From Candidatus Scybalocola faecigallinarum (lineage in GTDB: Bacteria > Bacillota > Clostridia > Lachnospirales > Lachnospiraceae): DNA of 64,000 bases. The notes beneath the pieces were generated by a model. That model worked only from the letters and a program-made list of their open reading frames with translations. It searched no databases and was not told the origin of the DNA. The stretch is from the NCBI GenBank assembly GCA_018711005.1, contig DVIT01000019.1, forward strand, positions 1 through 64,000, given 5' to 3'. The position numbers and the translations under genes are program-made. Shown one piece after another: positions 1-9,640 of the stretch. The stretch's first letter is position 1. Every line of letters starts with the position of its first letter.

Positions 1-211
1 CTATACCCCATTTCCATCGATTTGTAAAGAAAAATTTTCGCAATCTATTCTGGCAGCCGGAAACACTTGCTGTTTCCTGCCTTTCCAGACTATTACGGTT
101 ACTGCGGCAAAAATTGCAATTTCGTCCGTACTTTTTAGCTGAATTCCCCCTCTATCCACCGTGAATAGTAACGTAACTTGCGCTTAAACCAAGCAAAAAT
201 CTTATCGCCTA

Positions 212-240
212 TTGAAAAATTTCCGGCGATTTTTTATACT
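212..240 (+). promoter_or_regulatory. Predicted sigma-70 promoter of rpn copy A
   Basis: TTGAAA (212-217), 17-nt spacer, TATACT (235-240); same arrangement upstream of copy B. Confidence 0.55.
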
Positions 241-257
241 ATAAGTACATAGGGTTC

Positions 258-388
258 GCAGCAGTTCGCCAGCTGAACTGCTGCATGCAAAAAACCATTA
301 AAAATCGCCTTCTGCGATGGGATTTTTGCATACCTGAATCATTTTTTCACGGTCTGCGCAGCAAGTGCTCAGACCTGATTGAACTGTA
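258..388 (+). repeat. Three-hairpin repeat element, copy A (5' UTR of rpn A)
   Basis: GCAGCAGTTC..GAACTGCTGC hairpin, then GCAAAAAACC..GGGATTTTTGC, then GGTCTGCGCA..TGCTCAGACC; flanked by CATAGGGTTC (248-257) and CACAGGGTTC (389-398). Same layout at 54863 and 55495. Confidence 0.85.
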
Positions 389-407
389 CACAGGGTTCCT
401 CTATAAT

Positions 408-1166
408 ATGGAGGAATACATATTGTCAAATGAATTTCAAAAACTAACAATTAAGGATTCTTTTATGTTTGCTGCGGAGAATGGCACGCAAAGACACTTT
501 AATGTGGAAATGCAGGTTGAACGGCCAAAATCACTTCCCCGAAGGACCAGGTACTATCATTCTCAGATGGATATGGATCTTTTAGCATCCGGAGCGGATT
601 ATAACCTTTTACCTAATACTTATGTGATCTTTATCTGTGATTTTGCCATCTTTCAGACCGGTCCCAGATTATATCGGTACACATTCCGCAATCGGTGTGA
701 TGAAGATGGAAGAGTATTGGATGACGGGCATATCACCGTCTTGCTAAGTACTAAGGGAGAAAATGACCCGGAAATTTCTTCTGCTTTAAGACATTTCTTA
801 AAGTATGTGGGAAATCCCGAAAATCCATCCAAAGACACTGCCAATGACAGTTATGTCCGTTCTCTTTCGGCGCAGATCGCAGCCATCAAAAGAAGCCGAA
901 GCTGGGAGGCGAAGTATGTGCTTTTCAAAGAAATCATGAACCAGCAGTGGGAAGCCGGGCATCGTGAAGGACGCCAGGAAGGCCTTTTGGAAGGACGGAT
1001 TTCCACTTTACAGGAAGTCATTTTTCAAAGCTTAGGACAGTACGGAACATTACCTGATTCGCTTGTATCCAAAATTAAAAATGAGAAGGATGAGTCTGTA
1101 CTGACAAACTGGCATCTTGCGGCATTAAAGTCTTCATCTTTAGAGGATTTTACAAATAATATGTAA
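408..1166 (+). CDS. Rpn family recombination-promoting nuclease / putative transposase (PD-(D/E)XK), internally deleted copy A
   Basis: MEEYILSNEFQKLTIKDSFMFAA...HFNVEMQVERPKSLPRRTRYYHSQMDMDLL typical of Rpn/PDDEXK_2. The ORF track extends to 285 but 285-407 lies inside a hairpin element; RBS GGAGGA precedes an in-frame TTG at 423. Compared with copy B it lacks 47 aa. Confidence 0.8.
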   Translation: MEEYILSNEFQKLTIKDSFMFAAENGTQRHFNVEMQVERPKSLPRRTRYYHSQMDMDLLASGADYNLLPNTYVIFICDFAIFQTGPRLYRYTFRNRCDEDGRVLDDGHITVLLSTKGENDPEISSALRHFLKYVGNPENPSKDTANDSYVRSLSAQIAAIKRSRSWEAKYVLFKEIMNQQWEAGHREGRQEGLLEGRISTLQEVIFQSLGQYGTLPDSLVSKIKNEKDESVLTNWHLAALKSSSLEDFTNNM

Positions 1167-1432
1167 AAAACCGCAGCCATGGAATTGATTCACTGATGTG
1201 ATACAGCCTATTTTTCCAAAACTGTAAAATACAAAAGATAAAGTGAGAAGCATCACAGGAAAACCCGTTAAAACGGCCTGATCTTCTGATTTAGTTTAAG
1301 TCATCCTCTTATTGTCAGGCCTTGGATAAAACAGAGGAATCCTGTGCTCACTGAAGATAAAAAGAAAATATACAAGAAGACAACCAGGCGCAGCCAAATC
1401 CCGGCCGCGCCTGTAAACATTTCCCATATCTG

Positions 1433-2227
1433 TTAAGATATAAAGCAGCTCATCTCATGCCACTGCTCTCCTCCCCAGGTGGAATCTCCAATCCCCCTGT
1501 CCAGAAATCCCAGCTTTTTGTACATCTTCACTTTACCTGCAAGGCAGGTGAGAAAAACAATCTCCCGGCCCTTTTCCTGTTCCCGGCGAAGATACTCAAA
1601 CATCATCTCCCGGGCCAGACCCTGACGGCGATATTCCGGAAGAACGGCTACTCCCAGGATCATTACATTTTTTCCCTCAGGATCGTGAAGCTTAACATCT
1701 GTAAAAAACTCATCTCTAAACTTATGCTCATTAGTCGCCAGCCCATTAATTACCCCGGCAATCTTCCCTGTTTGTTTATCTGCAGCTACAAGGAACATAT
1801 CCGGAAACCACTCCATACGCTCAAGCATCCGCTCTCTGTTACAAGCTTCATTGGGCGGAAAACAGATTTCTTCTATCTGGGCGGCCACAGCGCCTTCCTC
1901 CGGACGAATGGTACGAAAATCAAATCGTTCCCACAAATCCACATCAGGAAGATTATATTTCCGCAATAGTATTCGGGCCTGCGTCTTACCTTTTTCTGTC
2001 AGATAAACATATTTGCTCTTTTTCGGCTGGACGATTAACTCCTCGTCATCCAGCTTATCTAATACATCAAAATCATATCCCTTCCAGGACAGTTCTAAAA
2101 ATGGACTGTTTTCATTTCTATCACTGAAGCGCTCCAGGTACATAAGCATCAGTGATAATTCCTCAATCGCATCCTCCAGACTTATCTTTTCCATACCTAT
2201 TTCCTTCTTTCTTCTGTCTTTAGCCAT
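1433..2227 (-). CDS. GNAT family N-acetyltransferase with N-terminal DUF6429-like winged-helix region
   Basis: C-terminal VMILGVAVLPEYRRQGLAREMMFEYLRR is a GNAT acetyl-CoA motif; N-term EDAIEELSLMLMYLERFSD... resembles DUF6429. Confidence 0.75.
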   Translation of the reverse strand: MAKDRRKKEIGMEKISLEDAIEELSLMLMYLERFSDRNENSPFLELSWKGYDFDVLDKLDDEELIVQPKKSKYVYLTEKGKTQARILLRKYNLPDVDLWERFDFRTIRPEEGAVAAQIEEICFPPNEACNRERMLERMEWFPDMFLVAADKQTGKIAGVINGLATNEHKFRDEFFTDVKLHDPEGKNVMILGVAVLPEYRRQGLAREMMFEYLRREQEKGREIVFLTCLAGKVKMYKKLGFLDRGIGDSTWGGEQWHEMSCFIS

Positions 2228-2276
2228 CCCCTGCTTTTCCCCTACAACTAAAGCCGATCCATCGGCTATGTACGGC

Positions 2277-3119
2277 CTAATATTCCCGGATCAATTCCTG
2301 TGGAATCTGGCTGTAATCAAACATGACTTCAGAATGATTATCCCGGACAAGCTGTCGCTCCAGCCGTTTTCCAGTGGCTTTATCAATGGTATCTTTATAG
2401 ATTTTTGAAATCCGGTAATACTTTTCCCCCTCTTTATGGAAATGATGCCCCTCCTCCACAAGCTCATACCGCCATGGGAACTCCCGCTCACTGCGAAGCT
2501 GGGCATGAAGCTTTTCATCCTGACACCACACTAACAGCTGCACATTTTGATCCGTATTATTTTTAAAACGATAATCTATATAATTGTAATATACAGATGT
2601 TCCTGAGCTAAATGGCACCCGCTTGCCTTCATCCGGCGCCAACGCGTCCGAATGACTGTGAAATTCAGTCACCTGCAAAGGACTGTGAAGCACCAGAAGA
2701 TGGAGAGTATTGGCCAGATTGCATAAACCGCCCCCCATTCCCGGCTGCAGCCGGTTATTTACAATAACACGGCCATCTCCATAGCCCTTTCTTTTTGAAA
2801 GTTTTCCCACCATCTTCCAGAATGAGAATTCTTCTCCCGGACGGATGACCAGATGATCCATCTGACGGGCCGCAAGGTCAATGTTCACCGCCTTATTTTC
2901 CTGAAGCCTTATGTCAATACCTTTTCCTCGCTTAATCAAATTGGAACTGTGGCTGGAAACAAGATTGGGCAGAACATTCCTGGTTCTGCAGGCTGCAAAC
3001 GTTGTATGATCTGTCATATTCCTTATATGGCGCTTAAAAATTTCCTTTTGCTCAGAAATAGCATAAAAGACCGGATTCATATTACAAAAAGCTTTATTTT
3101 TATTCCACAGCATTTTCAT
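2277..3119 (-). CDS. VanW family protein
   Basis: LVIRPGEEFSFWKMVGKLSKRKGYGDGRVIVNNRLQPGMGGGLCNLANTLHLLVLHSPL is VanW-like; start moved to MKMLWNKNK. Confidence 0.85.
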   Translation of the reverse strand: MKMLWNKNKAFCNMNPVFYAISEQKEIFKRHIRNMTDHTTFAACRTRNVLPNLVSSHSSNLIKRGKGIDIRLQENKAVNIDLAARQMDHLVIRPGEEFSFWKMVGKLSKRKGYGDGRVIVNNRLQPGMGGGLCNLANTLHLLVLHSPLQVTEFHSHSDALAPDEGKRVPFSSGTSVYYNYIDYRFKNNTDQNVQLLVWCQDEKLHAQLRSEREFPWRYELVEEGHHFHKEGEKYYRISKIYKDTIDKATGKRLERQLVRDNHSEVMFDYSQIPQELIREY

Positions 3120-3654
3120 CACCCTCTTTTTTAAACACATCGCCTAAACGGTTCCGGTACTTTTTGTTCCGTCTGTAAAACATAAGGATCAAACGTTCCA
3201 GCTGCCTGCGCTTTCCAATCCGTGTCTCACTTTTCAGCCGGATAAACTTCACAAGGATACTGGCCATCCCGCAGCGGTTCGCACCTAAAATATCCGTAAA
3301 TACCTGGTCGCCCACAAAAACAACTTCCTCTTTTTTCATTTTCAGCATTGTCACAGCTTTCAAGTAGCCTGCCGGATCCGGTTTTCCGGCATCGCATATG
3401 TATAATGAATCAATATTTTTCAGAAAACGGAGCACTCTCTTTTCTTCATTATTGGTCAGTAAAAGGGTCTTAAAGCCTATACCCTGAATCCTGCGAAAAA
3501 GATCGTCGATTTCTTTCGTTGAATCATCTCCATGATGGACCAGTGTGTTATCAATGTCAAAAATAATCCCCCGGTAACCTTTATCATACAGCTTTTCATA
3601 ATCAATGGCAAACACGCTTTCTCCATAGGCATAAGGATAAAATCGCTGAAACAT
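3100..3654 (-). CDS. YqeG family HAD IIIA-type phosphatase
   Basis: GIIFDIDNTLVHHGD and FVGDQVFTDILGANRCGM HAD motifs; start at MFQRFYPYAYGES. Confidence 0.9.
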   Translation of the reverse strand: MFQRFYPYAYGESVFAIDYEKLYDKGYRGIIFDIDNTLVHHGDDSTKEIDDLFRRIQGIGFKTLLLTNNEEKRVLRFLKNIDSLYICDAGKPDPAGYLKAVTMLKMKKEEVVFVGDQVFTDILGANRCGMASILVKFIRLKSETRIGKRRQLERLILMFYRRNKKYRNRLGDVFKKEGDENAVE

Positions 3655-3655
3655 G

Positions 3656-4345
3656 TCATTCCTCCTTCTGCCCGGAAGTTTCCATATATTGGTAAACCTT
3701 ATCGATCTGCTCGTCAAAGCTTCCGCCAAACCGGTTTTCAAAAAAAGCGCTTCCAATGGTAAATGCCCATGGCGCAGTATTTTTCACTTCATCCAGCCGC
3801 TCGTAGCTGTTAATGCTTCCTGCAATGCACACCGGAGCCTGGATACTGGCAACAAACGTTTGAATCAGCTTTGCGGCGTCCCCTGTATATCTGTAGCCCA
3901 GAAGATCGATTCCGCAGGCACCTTTTTCCAGATATACACGGGCCTCCCGGATCATATCCTCCACAGAGCCTTCAAGTACGGACGGCCTTCCGGTAATCTG
4001 TCCTACGAAAGGCATATATTTAAGTCCGTGAGCTTTACAAAAATCATTAACAGAATCCGAAAAAACTGTACCCATAAGAATATCACAGCCACACTGTGCA
4101 GCCATTTTTGCCCCTGCCATACACTCATGTTCAGTGTAGGCCACTACCTCCAGCACGGTTTTCTTACCAAGAGCCTTCATTCTCCCATACAATGCCTTCA
4201 TTTCTTCCAACGGCAGAGGCGCCTCTTTAAAACCCCAGTATTCTGCCCTGGAGTTTTTGCACTGTTCAAAAATTTCGCTGGCATTTGCCACAGTTTTATC
4301 ATTAAACGTCAACATTACAATCAAAATCGGAGTATTTTTTTTCAT
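3656..4345 (-). CDS. Conserved hypothetical protein, TIM-barrel-like
   Basis: Open frame immediately upstream of yqeG-like gene; alternating beta/alpha sequence with CGIDLLGYRY...APVCIAGSIN. Confidence 0.6.
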   Translation of the reverse strand: MKKNTPILIVMLTFNDKTVANASEIFEQCKNSRAEYWGFKEAPLPLEEMKALYGRMKALGKKTVLEVVAYTEHECMAGAKMAAQCGCDILMGTVFSDSVNDFCKAHGLKYMPFVGQITGRPSVLEGSVEDMIREARVYLEKGACGIDLLGYRYTGDAAKLIQTFVASIQAPVCIAGSINSYERLDEVKNTAPWAFTIGSAFFENRFGGSFDEQIDKVYQYMETSGQKEE

Positions 4346-4706
4346 TCGTATAAATCCTCAAAATATTCATCGTCATTCTATATTATCTTTTGTCTCTATG
4401 ATGCCGCGGATTTCTCCGCACTTCGTGTTCTCTCAAATCCGCTCACTTTTTTATTATATCATGTTTTTCTCCAAAAGGCTTTTAAACTTTTTTGCAATTT
4501 TCTTTATTTTTTACGCCCTTCCACATGCTCCCACAAACCACCCGGCGAAGGTTTATGTATATTATTACTAATTTTTATCATTTTTCGATTGCTTCATCTA
4601 TGCATATGTGCTATCATAAACACAGACAAGTCTCATGAGTTTGTATGATAAGGACAATGTCCCCCAAAAATATCAGCAGGCTCAAGGCATTTTGGAGGTG
4701 TATATC

Positions 4707-5036
4707 TTGCTTATTAACTTTAATCAGATTGAAGAACAGACTGTTCCTGGAATGCACGGAGGAACCGGGGAAATGTCCATAAAAATGCATACGGATATGC
4801 ATGGAAAGATCGTTCCCTGCAAAATACATCCCGGCGGTTCCATAGGCCTGCACAGCCATGGCACAAACGATGAAATGAACTACATCATTTCCGGACACGG
4901 GAAAGCCATCTGCGACAACCATGAAGAAACATTGGAGCCTGGTGTATGCCATGTGTGCCACAGCGGTTCCAAACACAGTATTATCAACACCGGTGATGAA
5001 GATCTTGTCATGGTCACGATTGTTACTGAACGATAA
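4707..5036 (+). CDS. Cupin domain-containing protein
   Basis: IHPGGSIGLHSHGTNDEMNYIISGHG...VCHVCHSGSKHSIINTGDEDLVMV; GGAGG then TTG start at 4707. Confidence 0.85.
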   Translation: MLINFNQIEEQTVPGMHGGTGEMSIKMHTDMHGKIVPCKIHPGGSIGLHSHGTNDEMNYIISGHGKAICDNHEETLEPGVCHVCHSGSKHSIINTGDEDLVMVTIVTER

Positions 5037-5051
5037 TTTTAAAAAATCCTC

Positions 5052-5079
5052 TTGACAAAATTATTTTTTTGAGTATACT
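5052..5079 (+). promoter_or_regulatory. Predicted promoter of glnN leader
   Basis: TTGACA (5052-5057), 16-nt spacer, TATACT (5074-5079). Confidence 0.65.
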
Positions 5080-5092
5080 AACCAACATAGAG

Positions 5093-5128
5093 CAAAGGCG
5101 TTCTGGATTTATCCAGGGCGCCTTTTTC
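5093..5128 (+). terminator. Leader terminator/attenuator upstream of glnN
   Basis: CAAAGGCGttCTGGatttatCCAGggCGCCTTTTTCTG: intrinsic-terminator shape directly after the predicted promoter and ~165 nt before glnN. Confidence 0.6.
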
Positions 5129-5176
5129 TGTTCCGGAAGCCTTTTCATTCTCTCTCCCGGCTTCCGGACCTCTCAA

Positions 5177-5276
5177 AAAGAAATCCCACAAGGGGATACC
5201 TGTATGCCAAAGGGCATGGCAGGAATAAAGAAATCCCGCAAGGGGATACCTGTATGCCAAAGGGCATGGCGGTAAT
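5177..5276 (+). repeat. 50-bp tandem duplication (2 units) in glnN leader
   Basis: aaagaaatccc(a/g)caaggggatacctgtatgccaaagggcatggc... repeated with period 50; each unit has ATCCCnCAAGGGGAT and ATGCCAAAGGGCAT mini-hairpins. Confidence 0.9.
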
Positions 5277-5294
5277 AAAGAAAGGAGTGTTCCC

Positions 5295-7400
5295 ATGTCT
5301 AAAGACATCCCTGCATTATATGGCAGTCTCGTATTCAATGATAAGGTTATGAGAAACAAGTTACCTAAAGATATGTACAAAGCGCTGAAAAAAACCATCC
5401 AGAACGGCACCCATCTGGAGCTGGATGTGGCTAATTCTGTCGCTGTAGCCATGAAGGAATGGGCCGTTGAAAACGGCGCTACCCATTACACTCACTGGTT
5501 CCAGCCTATGACCGGATTTACCGCGGAAAAGCATGACAGCTTTATTTCCCCCACAGACGGCGGCGAAGTAATCATGGATTTTTCCGGAAAAGAACTTGTT
5601 AAAGGGGAACCCGACGCATCCAGCTTCCCATCCGGAGGGCTTCGCGCCACCTTTGAAGCCAGAGGTTATACCGCATGGGATCCTACATCACCGGCTTTCA
5701 TTAAAGACAATACCTTATATATTCCAACAGCTTTTTGCTCTTACAGCGGAGAGGCTTTGGACAAAAAAACACCCCTTCTGCGTTCCATGGAAGCTCTGAG
5801 CAAAGAAGCGGTAAAAATGCTCAAACTTCTGGGCCGTGACGATGTAACAACCGTCAATACTACTGTTGGTCCCGAACAGGAATATTTCCTTGTGGATAAA
5901 GAATTATATAATAAACGCCGCGACCTGATCTTCTGTGGCCGTACACTTATCGGCGCTCCGGCGCCTAAAGGCCAGGAAATGGAAGACCATTACTTTGGTG
6001 CTTTAAAGCCTCGTGTATCTGCTTACATGCATGATCTGGATGAAGAACTTTGGAAGCTGAGCATCCCGGCAAAAACAAAGCATAATGAGGTTGCTCCGGC
6101 ACAGCACGAGCTGGCCCCGATTTTTGAAACCGCCAATGTGGCTGTAGATCATAACCAGCTGACTATGGAATTAATGAAAAAGACCGCTGAAAAGCACGGC
6201 CTTGTGTGCCTGCTCCATGAAAAGCCTTTTGAGGGCATTAATGGCAGCGGCAAACATAACAACTGGTCTTTAACAACAAACACCGGAGATAACCTGCTGA
6301 ATCCCGGAAAAACACCGGCTGAAAATATTCAGTTCCTTGTTTTTCTTATGGCAGTTATTAAAGCCGTAGATGATTATGCAGATCTGATGCGTATTTCCGT
6401 TGCCGGCGCAGGAAATGACCACCGCCTTGGCGGCAACGAAGCGCCACCGGCCATTGTTTCCATTTTCCTGGGCGACGAGCTGACCGAAGTGCTTAAATCC
6501 ATTGAGGAGGACCGTTATTTTGGAAAGCACGAAACTATCCAGATGGACATTGGCGCCCATGTCCTTCCTCATTTTACAAAGGATAATACCGACAGAAACC
6601 GTACATCACCCTTTGCCTTTACAGGCAATAAGTTTGAATTCCGTATGCTTGGCTCCAGCACATCTGTGTCTAATCCAAACATGGTATTAAATGCAGCGGT
6701 GGCAGAATCTCTGGCCCAGTTTTATGAAGAACTGAAAGAGGCTGAGCCCGGACGTATGGAAGAAGCTGTTCATGAACTGATCAAACGCGCCATCCGCAAG
6801 CATAAAAAGGTTCTGTTTAACGGCAATGGCTATACCGAAGAATGGGTAGAAGAAGCAAAACGCCGCGGCCTTTATAATCTGGCCTCTACACCGGAAGCAT
6901 TAAAAGAATTTATTTCCGACAAAAACGTTAAGCTTCTTACAGAGCATCACATTTTTACAAAAGAAGAAATCTTCTCCCGTTATGAAATTCTTCTGGAAAA
7001 CTATGTTAAAACCATTGAGATTGAGGCTAAAACCCTCCATGAAATGCTTGCCAAGGATTTCCTTCCCGCAGTTTCCGCTTATGCCGGAGATGTGGCTAAA
7101 AATGCCGCTTCTAAGAAAGCTTTCCTGCCTTCTGTTTCTACTGCCAGTGAGGAGACACTTGTATGCAGCCTGTCCGATGCGTATGAAGTCTTAAGCTCCG
7201 GTCTGGACTCCATTACAGAAGTTTTGGCACAGATCCGTGAAAAGACAGAAACATCCATGCAGGATGCAGCTAATACATGTCTCAATGAAATGCTGCCCCT
7301 TATGGATACACTTCGCAAGACCGCAGACGAAGCAGAAACAAAGATCCCGGAAGGATATCTTCCATATCCTACATATGATCAGTTATTGTTTTCCGTATAA
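5295..7400 (+). CDS. glnN: Glutamine synthetase type III
   Basis: 701 aa; FPSGGLRATFEARGYTAWDPTSPAFI, GPEQEYFLVD, KHNEVAPAQHELAPIFE are GSIII signatures. Confidence 0.96.
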   Translation: MSKDIPALYGSLVFNDKVMRNKLPKDMYKALKKTIQNGTHLELDVANSVAVAMKEWAVENGATHYTHWFQPMTGFTAEKHDSFISPTDGGEVIMDFSGKELVKGEPDASSFPSGGLRATFEARGYTAWDPTSPAFIKDNTLYIPTAFCSYSGEALDKKTPLLRSMEALSKEAVKMLKLLGRDDVTTVNTTVGPEQEYFLVDKELYNKRRDLIFCGRTLIGAPAPKGQEMEDHYFGALKPRVSAYMHDLDEELWKLSIPAKTKHNEVAPAQHELAPIFETANVAVDHNQLTMELMKKTAEKHGLVCLLHEKPFEGINGSGKHNNWSLTTNTGDNLLNPGKTPAENIQFLVFLMAVIKAVDDYADLMRISVAGAGNDHRLGGNEAPPAIVSIFLGDELTEVLKSIEEDRYFGKHETIQMDIGAHVLPHFTKDNTDRNRTSPFAFTGNKFEFRMLGSSTSVSNPNMVLNAAVAESLAQFYEELKEAEPGRMEEAVHELIKRAIRKHKKVLFNGNGYTEEWVEEAKRRGLYNLASTPEALKEFISDKNVKLLTEHHIFTKEEIFSRYEILLENYVKTIEIEAKTLHEMLAKDFLPAVSAYAGDVAKNAASKKAFLPSVSTASEETLVCSLSDAYEVLSSGLDSITEVLAQIREKTETSMQDAANTCLNEMLPLMDTLRKTADEAETKIPEGYLPYPTYDQLLFSV

Positions 7401-7580
7401 AGCCGACGCTTCTGCGCCGCTGCTTTATATATAACCGCCCCGTAGCTGTGTGATGCATGGCTGCGGCGGCAATCACATTTTCCTTACGCAACGGCGCGTC
7501 CCGGAAGTTCCGGCGGCGCGCTGTTTTATTTGCGCCTGTTGATGCAGGACTTCATGTTTACCCTTAATTAAAAAATGCAG

Positions 7581-7626
7581 AGAAAAGAAACAGGCACCTT
7601 CCCGCCGGGAAGACCTGCTTCTTTTC
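7581..7626. terminator. Intrinsic terminator (3' of beta-galactosidase gene)
   Basis: AGAAAAGAAACAGGcaCCTTCCCgccGGGAAGacCTGcTTCTTTTCTT hairpin. Confidence 0.6.
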
Positions 7627-7645
7627 TTTATGGGATATGTCAGGC

Positions 7646-9640
7646 TTAGCGTTCCAGAATGACCACATCCCAGTCTTTTAATGCAATAGTATCGCCCTTT
7701 TTATATTCTTTGTTATCAAGAATATTCACCGCACGTTCAAATGGGCATGTAACCGTCTGCTCCGTCTGACTGTAATTTAATAAGAAGTGAACCTGTCTGC
7801 CGTCATCAAAGCTTCCGCTGCGCATGATCAGCGGCCAGGAAAGATCCGGGATCTCAATGCCTGCATCTGCGGCGGCCTGGCGGTAAAGCTCTTTTAATAC
7901 ATCCTTTGATGTATAGCAGCCCATATAGTAAGCCTTGCCTTTGCCGTAATCATTTTTCGTCATCGCCCCATACCGGCCCCAATACTTATGCTCATAGCTG
8001 GCCAGGCTCGTTCCCTCGTCCACTTTCAGCAGCTCGGCAAAACCGGTAACCGGATGTCCTTTTACAGCCGCTGTTCCAGGTGCTGTAAACTGGTCATAGC
8101 TCATGCCAAAGCACTGAGTCATATTGTGGGGCAGGCTGTCCGGATATACGCTTAAATATTCATTGCACATAAAGGACTTAAAGGAGCTGACAAGAACACC
8201 TCCGTCTTTCACAAACTGATCCAGCCTGGCAATAGTTTCTTCGGTGGCGCTGTACATGGCCGGAGTAATGATCATCTTATAGCGGTCTGTTTCCAGGGCA
8301 TTCACATCCACCACATCACACTCAATGTTCATTTCATATAAAGCATCATACATCCACCGGACCACATTATTATAAGTAAGAGACCAGTCCATTGGGAACT
8401 TTTTCAGACCTGTCAGGCTCACATTATCGGTCACCAGAGCCACCTTATTTGTCTTTTTCATCCCCAGCAGACGGCTGCCCACAGCCTTCCACTCATTTCC
8501 AAAGCTGCTGATCTCATGATAAACCGCTGCAGGCTTAAGATCATGGCTGAGAACGCCTTTCCAGTAAACCTCAAACCCATTATGGACAGAATGCCAGTTC
8601 CAGTACATGATCCCCAGGGCGCCGCTGGCCAGATGGCTGTAGGCATGGAGCTTTAACTGTCCCGGATAAGGCGTCCACTGCTTAAAGCCTTGAGCCTGGC
8701 ACTCAGATACAAGATAATTATCCTGCTTTAAGCTGCGGATAGAGTCCCCGCCAAAAGCAATCTCCGCACCGGTCAGCTGGTCCTGGGTGGGATGATAAAT
8801 ATCCGTGCCGGCCAGGGTCAGGCATTTAGATACTTCATAGTGATTAATATCCGGCTGCACGCCGTAAGAATAGCCGGAAAACGGATCTCTCGGATCAAAA
8901 GGCACCCATTCAAAATCCATATTGTGGACAATAAACTGATCCTCTCTTTTATATTCCTTCACAATATCGGACTGCCAGTGAAGATAATCCGCCGCCAGCT
9001 TTCTCTGGAACTTTTCAAACTCGCCGGCCAGGCCGCCGTTAATAGTTCCCCGCACATCCGGGAAATCCTCCCAGCGGTGGACAGAGTTGCTCCAGTAGGC
9101 CAGATTAAATGCCTTGTTTAAATTGTCTGTGGTCCGGAATTTCTCTTTTAAATACTCCACAAAAGCTTTTTGGACTTCTGGCGATGCAGTCCCATAATGC
9201 TTTGTCTCATTATCGATCTGGAAACCGATAACGCAGGGACGGTCTGCCGTATGTTCAATAACTTTCCGTATGATCCGCTCCCCATAAAAACGGAACATAG
9301 GATCTGTAATATCCATGATCTGGCGCGGCCCGTAAAGTCCCCGGCCGTTGCGCGTCTCTGCCAGCACCTGAGGATGCTTTTTCACCAGCCATGCCGGCAC
9401 CGCGTAAGTAGGCGTCCCTATGATCACCTGAAGATCATACTTTTTGGCCCCGTCCAGCATCCGGTCCAGCAAGGTAAAATCAAACACATTATCTTCCGGC
9501 TCCCATGTACTCCATGTGGATTCTGCAATACGGATCACGTTAAATCCGGCAGCTTTCATTAACTTCAGATCTTCTTCCAGTCGGTCGTAAGGCATATATT
9601 CCAGATAATACGCCGCCCCCAATAACAACTCTTTTTTCAT
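7646..9640 (-). CDS. Beta-galactosidase, glycoside hydrolase family 42
   Basis: GAAYYLEYMPYDRLEEDLKLMKAAGFNVIRIAESTWSTWEPEDNVFDFTLLDRMLD; IGFQIDNETKHYGT. Confidence 0.95.
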   Translation of the reverse strand: MKKELLLGAAYYLEYMPYDRLEEDLKLMKAAGFNVIRIAESTWSTWEPEDNVFDFTLLDRMLDGAKKYDLQVIIGTPTYAVPAWLVKKHPQVLAETRNGRGLYGPRQIMDITDPMFRFYGERIIRKVIEHTADRPCVIGFQIDNETKHYGTASPEVQKAFVEYLKEKFRTTDNLNKAFNLAYWSNSVHRWEDFPDVRGTINGGLAGEFEKFQRKLAADYLHWQSDIVKEYKREDQFIVHNMDFEWVPFDPRDPFSGYSYGVQPDINHYEVSKCLTLAGTDIYHPTQDQLTGAEIAFGGDSIRSLKQDNYLVSECQAQGFKQWTPYPGQLKLHAYSHLASGALGIMYWNWHSVHNGFEVYWKGVLSHDLKPAAVYHEISSFGNEWKAVGSRLLGMKKTNKVALVTDNVSLTGLKKFPMDWSLTYNNVVRWMYDALYEMNIECDVVDVNALETDRYKMIITPAMYSATEETIARLDQFVKDGGVLVSSFKSFMCNEYLSVYPDSLPHNMTQCFGMSYDQFTAPGTAAVKGHPVTGFAELLKVDEGTSLASYEHKYWGRYGAMTKNDYGKGKAYYMGCYTSKDVLKELYRQAAADAGIEIPDLSWPLIMRSGSFDDGRQVHFLLNYSQTEQTVTCPFERAVNILDNKEYKKGDTIALKDWDVVILER

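Noticed and set aside
653-844. Minus-strand ORF inside rpn copy A as a possible overlapping gene
   Set aside because: Antisense to rpn and no start-site support.
5069-5275. ORF covering the glnN leader as a possible leader peptide
   Set aside because: It reads through an intrinsic terminator and the tandem repeats, and has no convincing RBS; structure explains the region better.
5177-5276. Short repeats with hairpins as a possible CRISPR array
   Set aside because: Only two directly abutting 50-bp units with no spacers; better described as a tandem duplication in the glnN leader.
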